Shown: positions 1 through 8,879, numbered from the stretch's first letter. The stretch: 64,000 nt of DNA from DASXRA01 sp963737425 (GCA_963737425.1 CAVTSX010000009.1:1426001-1490000); one strand, 5' to 3'. Notes: generated by a model from the sequence alone, not told the origin. Made by a program: numbers and translations.

Positions 1-684
1 CGGCGCAACGGCACGCCAGGGGTGGTTCGCCGGCGCGAGAATCTGTTGTCGGGATCGGAGCCACCCCCTGCCGACGCACGACTGGTTGTCCAGGTCAGCC
101 GCTGGGACCGCCTCAAAGACATGAGCGGCGTGCTGGCAGCTTTCAGCGCCCACGTTGGGCAGGCGAGGCCGGATGCGCACCTGATGCTCGTGGGCCCGGA
201 CGTGTCCGGAGTCAGCGACGATCCCGAGGGTGCCGAGGTCCTCGCCGCTTGCCGGGCCGAGCGGGAGCGGCTGCCCGGCCCGATACGCGCGCGGTGCCAC
301 CTGGCAAGCCTCCCGATGGACGACGTCGACGAGAACGCGATCATCGTCAACGCCGTGCAGCGGCACGCGACGGTGGTGGTCCAGAAGAGTCTCGTGGAAG
401 GGTTCGGCCTCACCGTCACGGAAGCGATGTGGAAGGGCCGACCTGTGCTCGCCAGCGCGGTAGGCGGCATTCAGGACCAGATCCTCGACGGCCGGGACGG
501 CTTATTGCTGCCCGACCCGCACGACCTACCCGGCTTCGCGCAGAGGCTGCTGCTGCTGCTCGACGACCCCTTGCTGGCCGCGACGTTAGGACAGCAGGGC
601 CGGGAGCGGGTCCGCGACGCCTTCATCGGCGACCGACACCTGATTGAGTACGTCGACCTGTTCGATGAGCTGATCGCGCCGTAA
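1..684 (+). CDS. GT4 family glycosyltransferase, trehalose synthase-like (3-prime part)
   Basis: The reading frame is open from the first base of the window, so the N-terminal half lies to the left and the GTG at 22 is probably not the real start. The visible 227 residues form the C-terminal Rossmann domain of a GT-B glycosyltransferase. They begin with the nucleotide-sugar binding region (VVQVSRWDRLKDM) and contain the hallmark stretch QKSLVEGFGLTVTEAMWKG followed by a GG-I-loop and LLLPDP. That EGFGLTVTEAMWKG context is typical of TreT/trehalose-synthase-type GT4 proteins, which join a nucleotide-activated glucose to a glucose acceptor. The substrate cannot be confirmed from half a protein. 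The convergent neighbour is a DUF2252 gene. Confidence 0.85.
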   Translation, partial: RRNGTPGVVRRRENLLSGSEPPPADARLVVQVSRWDRLKDMSGVLAAFSAHVGQARPDAHLMLVGPDVSGVSDDPEGAEVLAACRAERERLPGPIRARCHLASLPMDDVDENAIIVNAVQRHATVVVQKSLVEGFGLTVTEAMWKGRPVLASAVGGIQDQILDGRDGLLLPDPHDLPGFAQRLLLLLDDPLLAATLGQQGRERVRDAFIGDRHLIEYVDLFDELIAP

Positions 685-748
685 CACGACCAGTGCGACC
701 CGCTTCCGGATCCGTGAGGTCGAATGCGTTCGTGATTCGTCGCCGGTC

Positions 749-2209
749 TCAGAGGTCGCGTTCGGCGGTCAGCCGTCCTGTTGCGATGGCGTCGACGAGC
801 GATTGGTGGTCGCGTTCGTTCTGGTCGGCGTAGGCGGCCGCGAATCGGGTGATGGCTTTGTCGAAGACGTCCGAGCTGCCGAGGTATGCGCCTATGGCGA
901 TCCGGTCGCCGGAGCGGGCGTGGGCCCGGGCAAGCGTCCACCCGCACACTTCTCCGTAGACCCGCATACCGGGCTGCACCAGGGACTCGATGGGGATGGA
1001 GTATTTCCAGTCGCGCAGTTGGCGGACGTAGAAGTCGCGCTGCTGCCCGTCGAGTCCGGCCTCGATCCGCTGCCAGCCCAGGAAGATGTCGCTGCTCGCC
1101 TGCATCAGCCGCTGCCCCGCAACCACCCGCTGACCCTGATTGGTGTACTTGCTGGTTCCGACGAACCGGCTGAGCACCGACGTCTGAGCCTCTTTCACCT
1201 GCAGGAACAGCGGATCAGATTCGTTGCGGCCGAGCATCAAGATGATCCAGCATCGAGTCCCGACGCTGCCGACGCCGACGACCTTGCGGGCCATGTCAGC
1301 GAACTCGTACTGCTCGAGCAGGAAGCGGCGATCGGTTTCCAGCGTGCGCCGGTATTTGGCGATCAGGTCGAGCAGTTGCGATCGGAACTTCGCCGTGTCC
1401 TCCTGATTGGGCAGCAGTTCATCCATCGGCACGAGCAGCGGCGGGTCGGAGATGATCCGCGGCCGTCCGTCCACGAGGCGGGTCAGCTTGGCCACTTCCT
1501 GCATGCTGTCGTGCGTGCGCGCCTTGGCCAGGTCCTTGTCCAGAATCTTGCGTTGACGCTGTTTCAGTTGTGAGTCGAACTGCGCGCGCAGCTCGTCCAG
1601 GTCTGCGTGCGCGTACCAGACATCGAGGTTCGTCATCCCGGCAAAGGCCCGCATCGCCTGCCGGTACTGGGCAACCGCCGCAGTGACGATCTCGCGGCGA
1701 TCCTTGCCCGCAAAACCGTTCCCGCGGGCCGCGACTTCCAGGCTGGCCGCCAGCCGCTTGACATCCCACTCCCACGGGCCCGGCAGCGTCTCATCGAAGT
1801 CGTTGACGTCGAAGACAAGGCGGTGCTCGGCCGAACCGAAGATCCCGAAGTTCGACAGATGCGCATCGCCGCACGCCTGCACGGCCAGCCCCGACACGGG
1901 AGTGGTCGCCAGGTCGCTCGCCATCGGCAACGCCGCACCGCGGTAGTAGGTGAACGGGGAGACCGACATCCGGCCCCACCGGATCGGCACCAACTCCGGC
2001 ACCCGCGACTTCGCCTGCTCTTCCAGCAGGCCGATCGGGTCGGGCCGATCCGCCGGCGGATCGAACACCGCGTGACTGTCGCGCGGCACCGCCGCCCGTG
2101 CTTGTTTGCCCCGGGCCGCGCGCTCCGCGGAAGTCACCTGCGCCAGGCCCGTTTCGAGCTGCAGGCGGTGCATGCCGCGGGCCGGAGCCCTTGTCGTCCG
2201 AATACCCAT
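749..2209 (-). CDS. DUF2252 family protein
   Basis: This 486-residue protein matches the actinobacterial DUF2252 family, whose fold is kinase/phosphotransferase-like but whose biochemical role is unsettled. Visible hallmarks are RGAALPMASDLA, then GDAHLSNFG (about residue 115), DVNDFDETLPGPWEWDVKRLAAS, and a late YGEVCGWTLARAHARSGD. The HLSNFG and NDFDE motifs resemble the catalytic and metal loops of aminoglycoside-phosphotransferase-like kinases. A longer open frame reaches 2692, but I choose the ATG at 2209 because AAGGAG stands just upstream and the family homology begins there. A possible 38-codon ORF ends 11 bases upstream on the same strand. Confidence 0.88.
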   Translation of the reverse strand: MGIRTTRAPARGMHRLQLETGLAQVTSAERAARGKQARAAVPRDSHAVFDPPADRPDPIGLLEEQAKSRVPELVPIRWGRMSVSPFTYYRGAALPMASDLATTPVSGLAVQACGDAHLSNFGIFGSAEHRLVFDVNDFDETLPGPWEWDVKRLAASLEVAARGNGFAGKDRREIVTAAVAQYRQAMRAFAGMTNLDVWYAHADLDELRAQFDSQLKQRQRKILDKDLAKARTHDSMQEVAKLTRLVDGRPRIISDPPLLVPMDELLPNQEDTAKFRSQLLDLIAKYRRTLETDRRFLLEQYEFADMARKVVGVGSVGTRCWIILMLGRNESDPLFLQVKEAQTSVLSRFVGTSKYTNQGQRVVAGQRLMQASSDIFLGWQRIEAGLDGQQRDFYVRQLRDWKYSIPIESLVQPGMRVYGEVCGWTLARAHARSGDRIAIGAYLGSSDVFDKAITRFAAAYADQNERDHQSLVDAIATGRLTAERDL

Positions 2210-2219
2210 CGTCGACTCC

Positions 2220-2336
2220 TTATCCCGTGCGAGCCCACCCGCGTCCCTTGCCGATGAGCATTGGGACCATGACCGCGCCGGCCAGGCCGACGGCTGCGTG
2301 AGCGACGTTGTCCGTCGCTGGGGTGGGCGCGGCCAT
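2220..2336 (-). CDS. possible 38-residue small protein upstream of the DUF2252 gene
   Basis: ATG at 2336, TAA at 2222-2220. It encodes 38 residues with a hydrophobic stretch (VAHAAVGLAGAVMVPMLIG) and a basic tail (GKGRGWARTG), which fits a very small membrane peptide. A purine-rich GGGAGAAGG lies about 7 bases before the ATG. The stop overlaps the ribosome-binding site of the DUF2252 gene, an arrangement that suits translational coupling. No family is recognised and it may be only the leader of the downstream gene. Confidence 0.35.
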   Translation of the reverse strand: MAAPTPATDNVAHAAVGLAGAVMVPMLIGKGRGWARTG

Positions 2337-2817
2337 CCGGCCACCTTCTCCCTTTGGGTACCCGGAACGGTGGCAGGCTCCCGGCGAACCATTTCGTTAC
2401 GCAAGCCCCGCTGAGGCCCACACTTGCACTCAGGTTCCGGGGGGCGGTCCGACCATGTCCAGGGACTAAGGTCCTGCGCGGCTCCGGTGAGTTCGCGCAT
2501 CCGCAGTCGAACTTCGGCCGGTATTGCCGCCCCGCGCGGCCCTGTGCCTGAGCTTGGGCAATGTGGGCACGACCTCGGCCGGTGGTGACCAAGGACCCTA
2601 GTCGCGGGGCGAGTGCTGCTGCCAGGGTTTGTTGATCCGACTGGCACCACCGGTCGCGCATAAGGGGAGATTGAGCGACATAGCCAAGACATGCAGTTTT
2701 ACCTACATCGGCACCTGTCTGAACGAGGCGTCGGCGCGAGCCGACTACGAGGGCAAGTGAATTCATGTACCGCCACCTTCAACCCTCTAACGCACGGCTG
2801 CAGAAGGGACGAGAAAC
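2337..2817. other. intergenic region without recognisable genes (481 bp)
   Basis: This divergent interval separates the minus-strand DUF2252 unit from the plus-strand gene at 2818. The open frames that cross it on both strands have no ribosome-binding site, no recognisable family and no consistent codon bias, so I treat them as non-coding. It must hold the promoters of both units. I could not pick out a convincing -35/-10 pair. Confidence 0.5.
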
Positions 2818-3231
2818 ATGACCACCGCCATGCCACTAGCCTCACAGGACTACCCGCTGCTCAACCTGTTCTGGACGATGCTCGAGATCTTCTTGTGGGT
2901 GCTGTGGTTCTTCCTGCTCTTCCGCGTCATCTTGGACATCTTCCGCAGTCGCGATCTTGGTGGCTGGGGCAAGACTCTGTGGCTGATCTTCGTGATCGTC
3001 CTGCCATTCGTCGGGGTGTTCGTCTACCTGATCGCCCGCGGAAGTTCGATGGGAGAACGAGATGTGCGCCAAGCCCGGGAGGCGGACGCCGCCACGCGCG
3101 CCTACATCCAATCTGCGGCAGGCACGTCTACGAGCACTGCGGAAGAGTTGACGAAGCTGGCCGCCCTGCACGATAAGGGCGTCATTACCGACGCTGAATT
3201 CGCGGCACAGAAGGCGAAAGTGCTCAGCTGA
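2818..3231 (+). CDS. small membrane protein with PLDc_N-type and SHOCT domains
   Basis: A 137-residue protein. Residues about 15-75 hold two membrane helices (NLFWTMLEIFLWVLWFFLLF and WLIFVIVLPFVGVFVYLIAR) separated by a short RSRDLGGWGK loop, which is the pattern of the PLDc_N (phospholipase D N-terminal, transport-associated) domain. The C-terminus (EELTKLAALHDKGVITDAEFAAQKAKVL) is a classic SHOCT motif, a short oligomerisation helix pair. This combination is common in actinobacteria and is probably a cell-envelope stress protein, but no specific role is proven. ATG at 2818 is preceded by a purine-rich GAAGGGACGAG. Confidence 0.85.
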   Translation: MTTAMPLASQDYPLLNLFWTMLEIFLWVLWFFLLFRVILDIFRSRDLGGWGKTLWLIFVIVLPFVGVFVYLIARGSSMGERDVRQAREADAATRAYIQSAAGTSTSTAEELTKLAALHDKGVITDAEFAAQKAKVLS

Positions 3232-3281
3232 TTCCAACCGGCGAGTGCGCGTCGCGGACTGCGGTGCGTGCCGGCCGGAGA

Positions 3282-3677
3282 TCACGCGCGGTCGGTGTGC
3301 CTGTCCGGCATCGGCTCCGCTAGTGCTGTGCGCCATGCAGGTGCACCGAAGCTGTCCGCGAAGTACTGCGTCGCGTGCACGACCTTCTCGTGAACAAATT
3401 CCATAACGCTGACTGAGTAGGTCGGCGTGCCGTCATAAGTGATGATGCATTCGCTCACCCACAGATTGCCGCTGCCGACAATTCGTTGCACCGTGAAGTG
3501 CCGATCGGCAGGGTGCCCGCCACGTTGCGCCGCAATCGTCGTGCGGCCTCGGAAACGTTCACCTGATTGGGGGTAGTCGAGGATCGCGTCCGCGGCGTAG
3601 ATCGCGTGTTCGGCTTCGGTATCCCCGCGCTCCGATGCCCGCCAGTGTTCCTCGATTGCTGCCCTTGTCGAATCCAT
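3282..3677 (-). CDS. NTF2-like / SnoaL-like domain protein
   Basis: A 131-residue single-domain protein of the NTF2-like alpha+beta cone fold. It opens with a helix (TRAAIEEHWRASERGDTEA) and the AEHAIYAADAILDYPQSGERFRGR segment that is characteristic of SnoaL-like polyketide-cyclase/limonene-epoxide-hydrolase relatives, and ends with a beta-rich half containing VMEFVHEKVVHATQYFADSF. Members range from enzymes to ligand-binding proteins, so no substrate is assigned. It lies alone between the PLDc_N/SHOCT gene (convergent) and a ROK relic. Confidence 0.8.
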   Translation of the reverse strand: MDSTRAAIEEHWRASERGDTEAEHAIYAADAILDYPQSGERFRGRTTIAAQRGGHPADRHFTVQRIVGSGNLWVSECIITYDGTPTYSVSVMEFVHEKVVHATQYFADSFGAPAWRTALAEPMPDRHTDRA

Positions 3678-3710
3678 CGCGTTGTCCGTTCTGTAGGCAG
3701 GAGCGGTCCG

Positions 3711-3833
3711 TCAGCTGCGAACCCGTTCGGTGAGCGCCAGCGGGGACTGGGCGAGGATCAGTGCGGCAGCGCCGAGGACTGCGGCGCGGTCGCCGAGCAG
3801 GCCTGTGGTGACGCGCACGTCGGTGGCTGCGGG
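3711..3833 (-). pseudogene. relic: C-terminal end of a ROK-family sugar regulator/kinase
   Basis: The last 40 codons before the TGA at 3711-3713 read like the extreme C-terminus of a ROK protein, with a VRVTTGLLGDRAAVLGAAAL-ILAQ segment that corresponds to the conserved LGD-A-LLGAA helix. Upstream of about 3833 the same frame loses any resemblance and turns into low-quality, arginine- and histidine-rich sequence, and no start codon fits. I read this as the remaining 3-prime tip of a deleted NagC/XylR-type repressor or glucokinase. The identification rests on a short motif only. Confidence 0.55.
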
Positions 3834-3961
3834 ACGGTGACCTGGCCGCTCAACCGAGCTTCGTGTCGATTTTCGTTGGACTTTGGGGAGAGGCGGTGCG
3901 GATGGCCCGAGCGCCATCCGCACCATTCCAGCCAACGACGGCACACGTGGCCGGCAGAGCT

Positions 3962-4492
3962 TTAGGCGATGCCGAACACTTCGAATGGGTCGTTGACCTG
4001 GACCTGTGCGTCCCCGCCGCAGCCCGTGCTTTGCCGGGACAAGGTGCCCGTCATGAAGTAGCCCTGGTCCATAGCCGTACCGCTCACCGAGCCGGTGTAG
4101 CGGCACGTTCCCTGCGACGTCGTGATGTTCACATTGATGCCCGCAATGGTGTAGCTGCTCCCGGGAGTGTTGTTGCCATGCGCGGTGAGGGTCCACGGCA
4201 GGGCGTTGGGAGTCACGCTGACGCCCTGATCACAGCTCATCGAAAAGCTGTTGATGCCGGCCACGACGTTGCCGTTGCCGTCGTCAGATGTCACCGGACC
4301 TTTGAAGACGTCACCGCAGCTTGTCGCGAACTGCTGGTGTGTCACGCCGGAAAGGGACGTGTCCCATCCGGTGTATGCCTCGGCCGTCCTACCCGTAGCA
4401 GCAGATGCCTGCGGCCCTGCGAGTAGCCCCAGCGCGGCTGTTGCAGTCCCGGCCACTACGCCGAGCCGTACCAGTCTTTGCCGTGCGGTCAT
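3962..4492 (-). CDS. secreted protein of unknown function
   Basis: A 176-residue protein with a clear signal peptide: basic MTARQRLVRLG, hydrophobic VVAGTATAALGLLAG, then a PQASA-A cleavage site. The mature part is beta-rich and has four cysteines (in FATSCGDVF, SMSCDQGV, GTCRYTG, STGCGGD) that could form two disulfides. The frame is open upstream to 4585, but the ATG at 4492 has a strong GAGGAGG 6 bases before it and gives a complete signal sequence. It resembles small extracellular proteins of streptomycetes with no assigned activity. Confidence 0.8.
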   Translation of the reverse strand: MTARQRLVRLGVVAGTATAALGLLAGPQASAATGRTAEAYTGWDTSLSGVTHQQFATSCGDVFKGPVTSDDGNGNVVAGINSFSMSCDQGVSVTPNALPWTLTAHGNNTPGSSYTIAGINVNITTSQGTCRYTGSVSGTAMDQGYFMTGTLSRQSTGCGGDAQVQVNDPFEVFGIA

Positions 4493-4764
4493 GCGTCCTC
4501 CTCGGATCTGTTTTCTGGCAATACCCGCCGACGCGGCGCGTCTGCGACCTTTCGTCTCAATCGACGTAGGCCGGACGGGAATCACTCATCGAAAACATGG
4601 CCGGATCCGGTCAACCCACCACATCCGTGCCTGACTTTGTGCCGTTGGAGGTCCACACCGTGCCGGTCGGCCCAAGGTCGACGACGCCCCGTTCCGCCAG
4701 GCGATACCGATTGATTTCGGATGCCGAGCGATCAGCCAGTGGGAGATGGTCGGCGGTGAATGTT

Positions 4765-5427
4765 TCAAGCCGGGCGCGGTGCCACCAGCCCCGACTGATA
4801 GGCGAACACGACGAGCTGCGCCCGGTCGCGCGCCCCGAGCTTGGTCATCGCCCGGCTGACGTGAGTCTTCGCGGTCATCGGGCTGAGCACCATGCGCTCA
4901 GCGATCTCGTCGTTGCTCAGCCCGTGGGCCACCAGCCCGACGACCTCGCGCTCTCGGTTCGTCAGCAGCCCCAGGTGCGCCAACGGGAGCACGTCGGCGG
5001 GCCGAGCCACGAACTCGCTGATCAGCCGCCGGGTGACGGCCGGAGAGAGCAGGGCGTCGCCCCGCATCGTGACCCGAAGCGCCTGCAGCAGGTCAGCCGG
5101 CTCGGTGTCCTTGACGACGAACCCGGCCGCGCCGGCCCGCAAGGAGTTGAAGACGTACTCGTCGAGACCGTAGTTGGTCAGCATGACCACGTGCACGTCG
5201 CCGAGCCGGTCGTCGTTCGCGATCCGGCGGGTCGCCTCGATGCCGTCCATCTCAGGCATCTGTACGTCCATCAGCACGATGTCGGGCAGGTGCTCGACCG
5301 CGAGTGCGACTCCCTCGCGGCCGTTGGCGCCCTCGGCCACAACCTCGATGTCGTCCTCGGCGTCGAGCAGCGCACGAATCCCGGTCCGGATCAGCGGCTG
5401 ATCGTCGACCAGCACCACCCGGATCAC
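4765..5427 (-). CDS. NarL/FixJ-type response regulator
   Basis: A 220-residue regulator. The receiver domain (residues 1-120) has the acidic pair D8/D9, the phospho-acceptor D54 in VLMDVQMPEMDG and the conserved lysine in FVVKDTEP. The GerE/LuxR helix-turn-helix occupies about residues 150-213 (LTNREREVVGLVAHGLSNDE through THVSRAMTKLGA). Its GTG start overlaps the TGA of the kinase gene upstream (GTGA), so the pair is translationally coupled and is almost certainly cognate. It is divergent from the flavin oxidoreductase at 6418 across the kinase gene. The target genes are unknown. Confidence 0.93.
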   Translation of the reverse strand: MIRVVLVDDQPLIRTGIRALLDAEDDIEVVAEGANGREGVALAVEHLPDIVLMDVQMPEMDGIEATRRIANDDRLGDVHVVMLTNYGLDEYVFNSLRAGAAGFVVKDTEPADLLQALRVTMRGDALLSPAVTRRLISEFVARPADVLPLAHLGLLTNREREVVGLVAHGLSNDEIAERMVLSPMTAKTHVSRAMTKLGARDRAQLVVFAYQSGLVAPRPA

Positions 5428-6191
5428 GACGCCTCGTTCACCGGCAGCTCGGCGAGCACCGTGAACCCGCGGGACGCGCCCGGCTCCGCACGCAGGCGCC
5501 CGCCCAGAGCGGTGACCCGCTCCCGCATCCCGACCAGCCCGTACCCGGGCACGGGCGGCTGCCGCGATCCGGTCCCGTCGTCGTCGACCCGGATGGTGAG
5601 CGTGTGCGCGCCGTAGGAGATCTGCACCGAGGCCGTCGCCTTCTCCGCGTGCCGGGTGACGTTCGTCAGCGCCTCCTGGACCACCCGGTACGCCGCCTGG
5701 TCGACCTCCGGCGGCAGCGGGCGCCGGTCCCCGCGCACCGTGTAGGTCGTCGGTAGCCCCGAGGACCGCGCCCGTTCCACGAGCGCCGGGAGCAGGTCCA
5801 GCCCGCTGCCGCTGGGGTCCTCCTCGCGGCGAAGCACGTCGAGCGTCGCCCGCAGTTCGCGCACGGCGTCGCTGCTGGCCTCCTGGATCGCGAGCAGCGC
5901 GTCCGACGGCTCCTCGCCGTTCTTCCTCGCCAGGTGTGTCGCGACGCCGGCCTGCACCTTGATCACCGAGATGCTGTGGGTCAGCGAGTCGTGGAGCTCG
6001 CGCGCGATCCGCAGCCGCTCCTCCACCGCCCGGCGCCGGGCCGCCTCGTCACGGGTGTGCTCGGCCTCCTCGGCACGCCGCTGCGCCTCGCGCAGGCGCG
6101 CGTACCACTGGACGGTCGCGACCACGCCGACCGCGCCCGACACGAGCCAGCCGGTGGCGTTCAACCTCCACCACCCGCTATCCGTCCGCAT
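5424..6191 (-). CDS. HisKA_3-type sensor histidine kinase
   Basis: A 255-residue DesK/NarX-class kinase. One N-terminal membrane helix (about residues 11-30) is followed by a coiled coil rich in E, A and R, the dimerisation/phospho-acceptor helix with H67 in RELHDSLTHSISV, and an HATPase_c domain (EALTNVTRHA N-box, VDDDGTG, GYGLVGMRERV). There is no extracellular sensor domain, so the signal is probably sensed in or near the membrane. The frame stays open upstream to 6983, antisense to the next gene; ATG 6191 is chosen because family homology starts there. It overlaps its response regulator by 4 bases. Confidence 0.9.
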   Translation of the reverse strand: MRTDSGWWRLNATGWLVSGAVGVVATVQWYARLREAQRRAEEAEHTRDEAARRRAVEERLRIARELHDSLTHSISVIKVQAGVATHLARKNGEEPSDALLAIQEASSDAVRELRATLDVLRREEDPSGSGLDLLPALVERARSSGLPTTYTVRGDRRPLPPEVDQAAYRVVQEALTNVTRHAEKATASVQISYGAHTLTIRVDDDGTGSRQPPVPGYGLVGMRERVTALGGRLRAEPGASRGFTVLAELPVNEAS

Positions 6192-6417
6192 GGCCCGATC
6201 GTAGAGCCGCGAGCGCGTCGGCACGTCCCACCGGGGGAGTACAGCGCTCCTACTCCGAGGGCGGTATCCGCCGCCCCGACGACCCGCCCGGCCGGTAGCC
6301 GGAAGAGACATCTCTCGGGCGACGCGGTCGGGCGCGGATTCCCGAATGCTCGGACGCACCGAATTCCGGGACCTTGCGACCGGAATCGACAAGCGACTCA
6401 CCACTGAGGAGAAACCG

Positions 6418-7794
6418 ATGAGCTTGCACCAGACCGACCGTGCTCTCAGCGCGGTCGAGACCCTGCAACCTGGGGACGACACGTACGACGCTGCCGCGCG
6501 GGTCTTCTTCACGATCGGCGCCCCGGCGTTGGTGGTCCGCCCCCGCGATCCGGACGAGGTCGCGGCCGCGCTCGCTGATGCCGTGCGCCACGACCTGGCC
6601 GTGTCGGTGCGGTCGGGCGGGCACAGTCCCCTCGGCCACGGCACCAACACCGGCGGGATGGTGATCGACCTGGCGCGTCTTGACGACGTCGAGGTCCTCG
6701 ACGCCGGGCGCCGGCTCGTGCGGGTCGGCGGTGGCGCCACCTGGGGCCGGGTGGCCGCGGCGCTCGATCCGCACGGCTGGGGCCTTACCGCCGGCGACAC
6801 GGCCGGCGTCGGCGTCGGCGGCCTCACCCTGGGCGGCGGGATCGGCTGGATGGTGCGCCGGCACGGCCTGGCGATCGACAACCTGGTCGGCGCTCGGGTG
6901 GTGACGGCCGACGGGCGGCTGCTCACGACGTCGGAGGACGAGCACCCAGACCTGTTCTGGGCGCTGCGTGGCGGCGGCGGCAACTTCGGCGTCGTGGTCG
7001 ACTTCGACTTCGTCGCTCAGCCCGTCACCACCGTGCACTTCGGGTCGGTGGCCTATCGGCTCGACGATGCGGCGGACCTGCTGGGCCGGTGGCGGGACGC
7101 GATGCGGGTCGCGCCGGAGGAGTTGTCCAGCACCCTGGTGCTGATGCCCCGGATGCCCGGGACTCCGCCCGCCGCGACGGTGCTGCTCTGCTACGCCGGC
7201 GAGCCCGGCACCGCGCTGGCCAACGTCGATGCCGCGATCGAGCCGCTGCTGGAACTGGGCACGGTGACCGAGGCGACCATCTCCGAGCGCCGGTACTCCG
7301 AGACCCTCGAGCACGCCGAGCACCCACCGGGCCTCCGCCTCGTCGCCCGCAACACCCTGGTGCCGAACCTGCACGACGGCGTGATCGCGGCGATCGACCG
7401 CCTCCACACCGCTCCGGGACCTATGGCGATCGCGGTACGGAGCCTGGGCGCGGCGTTCGGCCGGGTGCCGGCGGATGCGACGGCGTTCGCCCACCGTGAC
7501 GCGGAGGCGATGGTCCTCTGCGGGCTGATGCTCCCCGGCACCGCGACCGACGCCGACGTCGAGCGAGCGCTCGTCCCTTGGCGTGCCGTCGCGGCCCACG
7601 GCACCGGCACATACGTCAACTTCCAGGGCTCGGCGACGGCAGCGGACATAGCGGCGGCGTACCCACCCGCGACGTACGCCCGCCTGGCCGCGGTCAAGCG
7701 CACCTACGACCCCGACAACCGGTTCGCGCTCAACCACAACATCGAGCCCGGCCGCAGTGAAGAGGTGGGGCGGGCCGAGGACCCTGCGGCCTGA
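6418..7794 (+). CDS. FAD-linked oxidoreductase, berberine-bridge-enzyme family
   Basis: A 458-residue flavoprotein. An FAD_binding_4 (PCMH) domain covers about residues 35-210, with VSVRSGGHSPLGHGTN carrying the histidine used for covalent 8-alpha-histidyl FAD in this family, and GLTLGGGIGWMVRRHGLAIDN. The substrate domain follows, and the C-terminal BBE segment is YVNFQGS...YARLAAVKRTYDPDNRFALNHNI. The second covalent anchor seen in some family members, a cysteine, is not evident. The start is ATG 6418 with GAGGAG 7 bases upstream; the longer frame from 6346 lacks a site. The substrate is unknown; relatives oxidise sugars, antibiotics or alkaloids. The adjacent divergent two-component system may regulate it. 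Confidence 0.9.
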   Translation: MSLHQTDRALSAVETLQPGDDTYDAAARVFFTIGAPALVVRPRDPDEVAAALADAVRHDLAVSVRSGGHSPLGHGTNTGGMVIDLARLDDVEVLDAGRRLVRVGGGATWGRVAAALDPHGWGLTAGDTAGVGVGGLTLGGGIGWMVRRHGLAIDNLVGARVVTADGRLLTTSEDEHPDLFWALRGGGGNFGVVVDFDFVAQPVTTVHFGSVAYRLDDAADLLGRWRDAMRVAPEELSSTLVLMPRMPGTPPAATVLLCYAGEPGTALANVDAAIEPLLELGTVTEATISERRYSETLEHAEHPPGLRLVARNTLVPNLHDGVIAAIDRLHTAPGPMAIAVRSLGAAFGRVPADATAFAHRDAEAMVLCGLMLPGTATDADVERALVPWRAVAAHGTGTYVNFQGSATAADIAAAYPPATYARLAAVKRTYDPDNRFALNHNIEPGRSEEVGRAEDPAA

Positions 7795-7804
7795 CGCCAA
7801 CCGC

Positions 7805-7832
7805 TCGAAGGTCATCAACCAGCAACCTTCGA
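7805..7832. terminator. possible bidirectional terminator hairpin
   Basis: TCGAAGGT at 7805-7812 and ACCTTCGA at 7825-7832 form a perfect 8-bp stem with a 12-base loop, in the short gap between two convergent genes (oxidoreductase and LysR). There is no clear U-tract, so termination is inferred from position only. Confidence 0.35.
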
Positions 7833-7914
7833 CTTCCTGACCGAGACGCACCACCGACATGGTCGACGTATGGCGGCTCCTGCGCGCGGTTCGCACGCGA
7901 CGTGTGCCGTCACC

Positions 7915-8868
7915 TCAAACCGGGGTCCCGTTCGGTGCAGGGTTACGAGTGCGTGCGCCGGTTTGCACTGCCCGGCCGGTCTGTATGGACGGTTCGGCGA
8001 GGGTGAGCAGTCGGCGCTCCAGATCGAGGGCCGATCGCGAGAGCTCGATCGCGTCGCGGCGGCAGAGTTCGATCGTGCGGTTCAGACCGGGCGAGCGCAG
8101 ACGGGTGATTCGGAAGCGATCATCGACAACAGTGTTGGGCACGATGGCGATGCCGACTCCCGCGGCGACCAGGCTGAGAACCGCGTCCATTTCGCCACCC
8201 TCGACCGCGAAGCTCGGTTCGAAGCCGTGCTCGCGGCAGGCGGCGACGGTCGTATCGCGCAAGTCGTAGCCCTCGCGGAACATCACCAGATTCTTGTTGC
8301 GCAGTTGGGCAATGCCGATACGGCCGCGACGGGTCGGCGGCGGGTCGTCGCGGCTGGAGATGATGACCAGTTCCTCAACCAGCAGCGGCACGGTCGCGAG
8401 CTGGTCGTCGTCGTCCGCCCGCGAGTCGACGACGAGCGCGAGGTCGAGCTCGCCCGCGGCCAGGCTCTGCTGAAGGTCGCGAGACCCTCCCTCGGTTATG
8501 AAGATCGCCACACCTGGGTGGCTTCGGTGGTACTCGGCGACGATCTTCGGGACGAGGCCGGTGCACAGGCTCGGCGTGGCACCGAGGCGTACCCGGCCCC
8601 GCTTCAGGTCGGCCAGTTCGGCCAGCGACCGACGCGCGTTGTCCGCCTCCGCGAGGATTCGTCGCGCGATCGGCAGCAGCTCCTCGCCTGCCGCGGTCAG
8701 CTCGATATTTCCTGGCCTTCGTGCGACGAGCCCAGCTCCGAGGCCGACCTCCAGCGCTCGGATCTGCTGAGACAGCGTCGGCTGCGCGACACCCATCTGC
8801 TCGGCGGCCCGGGTGAAGTGCCGGGCGTCGGCCAGCGCGACGAAGTAGGCGAGTTGATGAAGCTGCAC
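7915..8868 (-). CDS. LysR-type transcriptional regulator divergent from sdhCAB
   Basis: A 317-residue LTTR. The N-terminal winged helix-turn-helix (residues 1-60) has the canonical AYFVALADARHFTRAAEQMG and QPTLSQQIRALE helix pair. The effector domain is type 2 periplasmic-binding-protein-like, ending in a proline- and arginine-rich tail. The gene is divergent from the succinate dehydrogenase operon across 73 bp that contain a T-N11-A palindrome at 8880-8894, so it probably controls sdhCAB and itself. Regulators next to actinobacterial sdhCAB clusters are common. The effector molecule is not known. Confidence 0.92.
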   Translation of the reverse strand: MQLHQLAYFVALADARHFTRAAEQMGVAQPTLSQQIRALEVGLGAGLVARRPGNIELTAAGEELLPIARRILAEADNARRSLAELADLKRGRVRLGATPSLCTGLVPKIVAEYHRSHPGVAIFITEGGSRDLQQSLAAGELDLALVVDSRADDDDQLATVPLLVEELVIISSRDDPPPTRRGRIGIAQLRNKNLVMFREGYDLRDTTVAACREHGFEPSFAVEGGEMDAVLSLVAAGVGIAIVPNTVVDDRFRITRLRSPGLNRTIELCRRDAIELSRSALDLERRLLTLAEPSIQTGRAVQTGARTRNPAPNGTPV

Positions 8869-8879
8869 GGGAACTCATG

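Noticed and set aside
4586..4764. Short minus-strand frames between the response regulator and the secreted protein
   Set aside because: Frames of about 50-60 codons without start signals or recognisable families; they could be decayed DNA but I see no identifiable gene.
6346..6417. N-terminal extension of the flavin oxidoreductase
   Set aside because: No ribosome-binding site precedes 6346, while GAGGAG precedes the ATG at 6418 and homology begins there.
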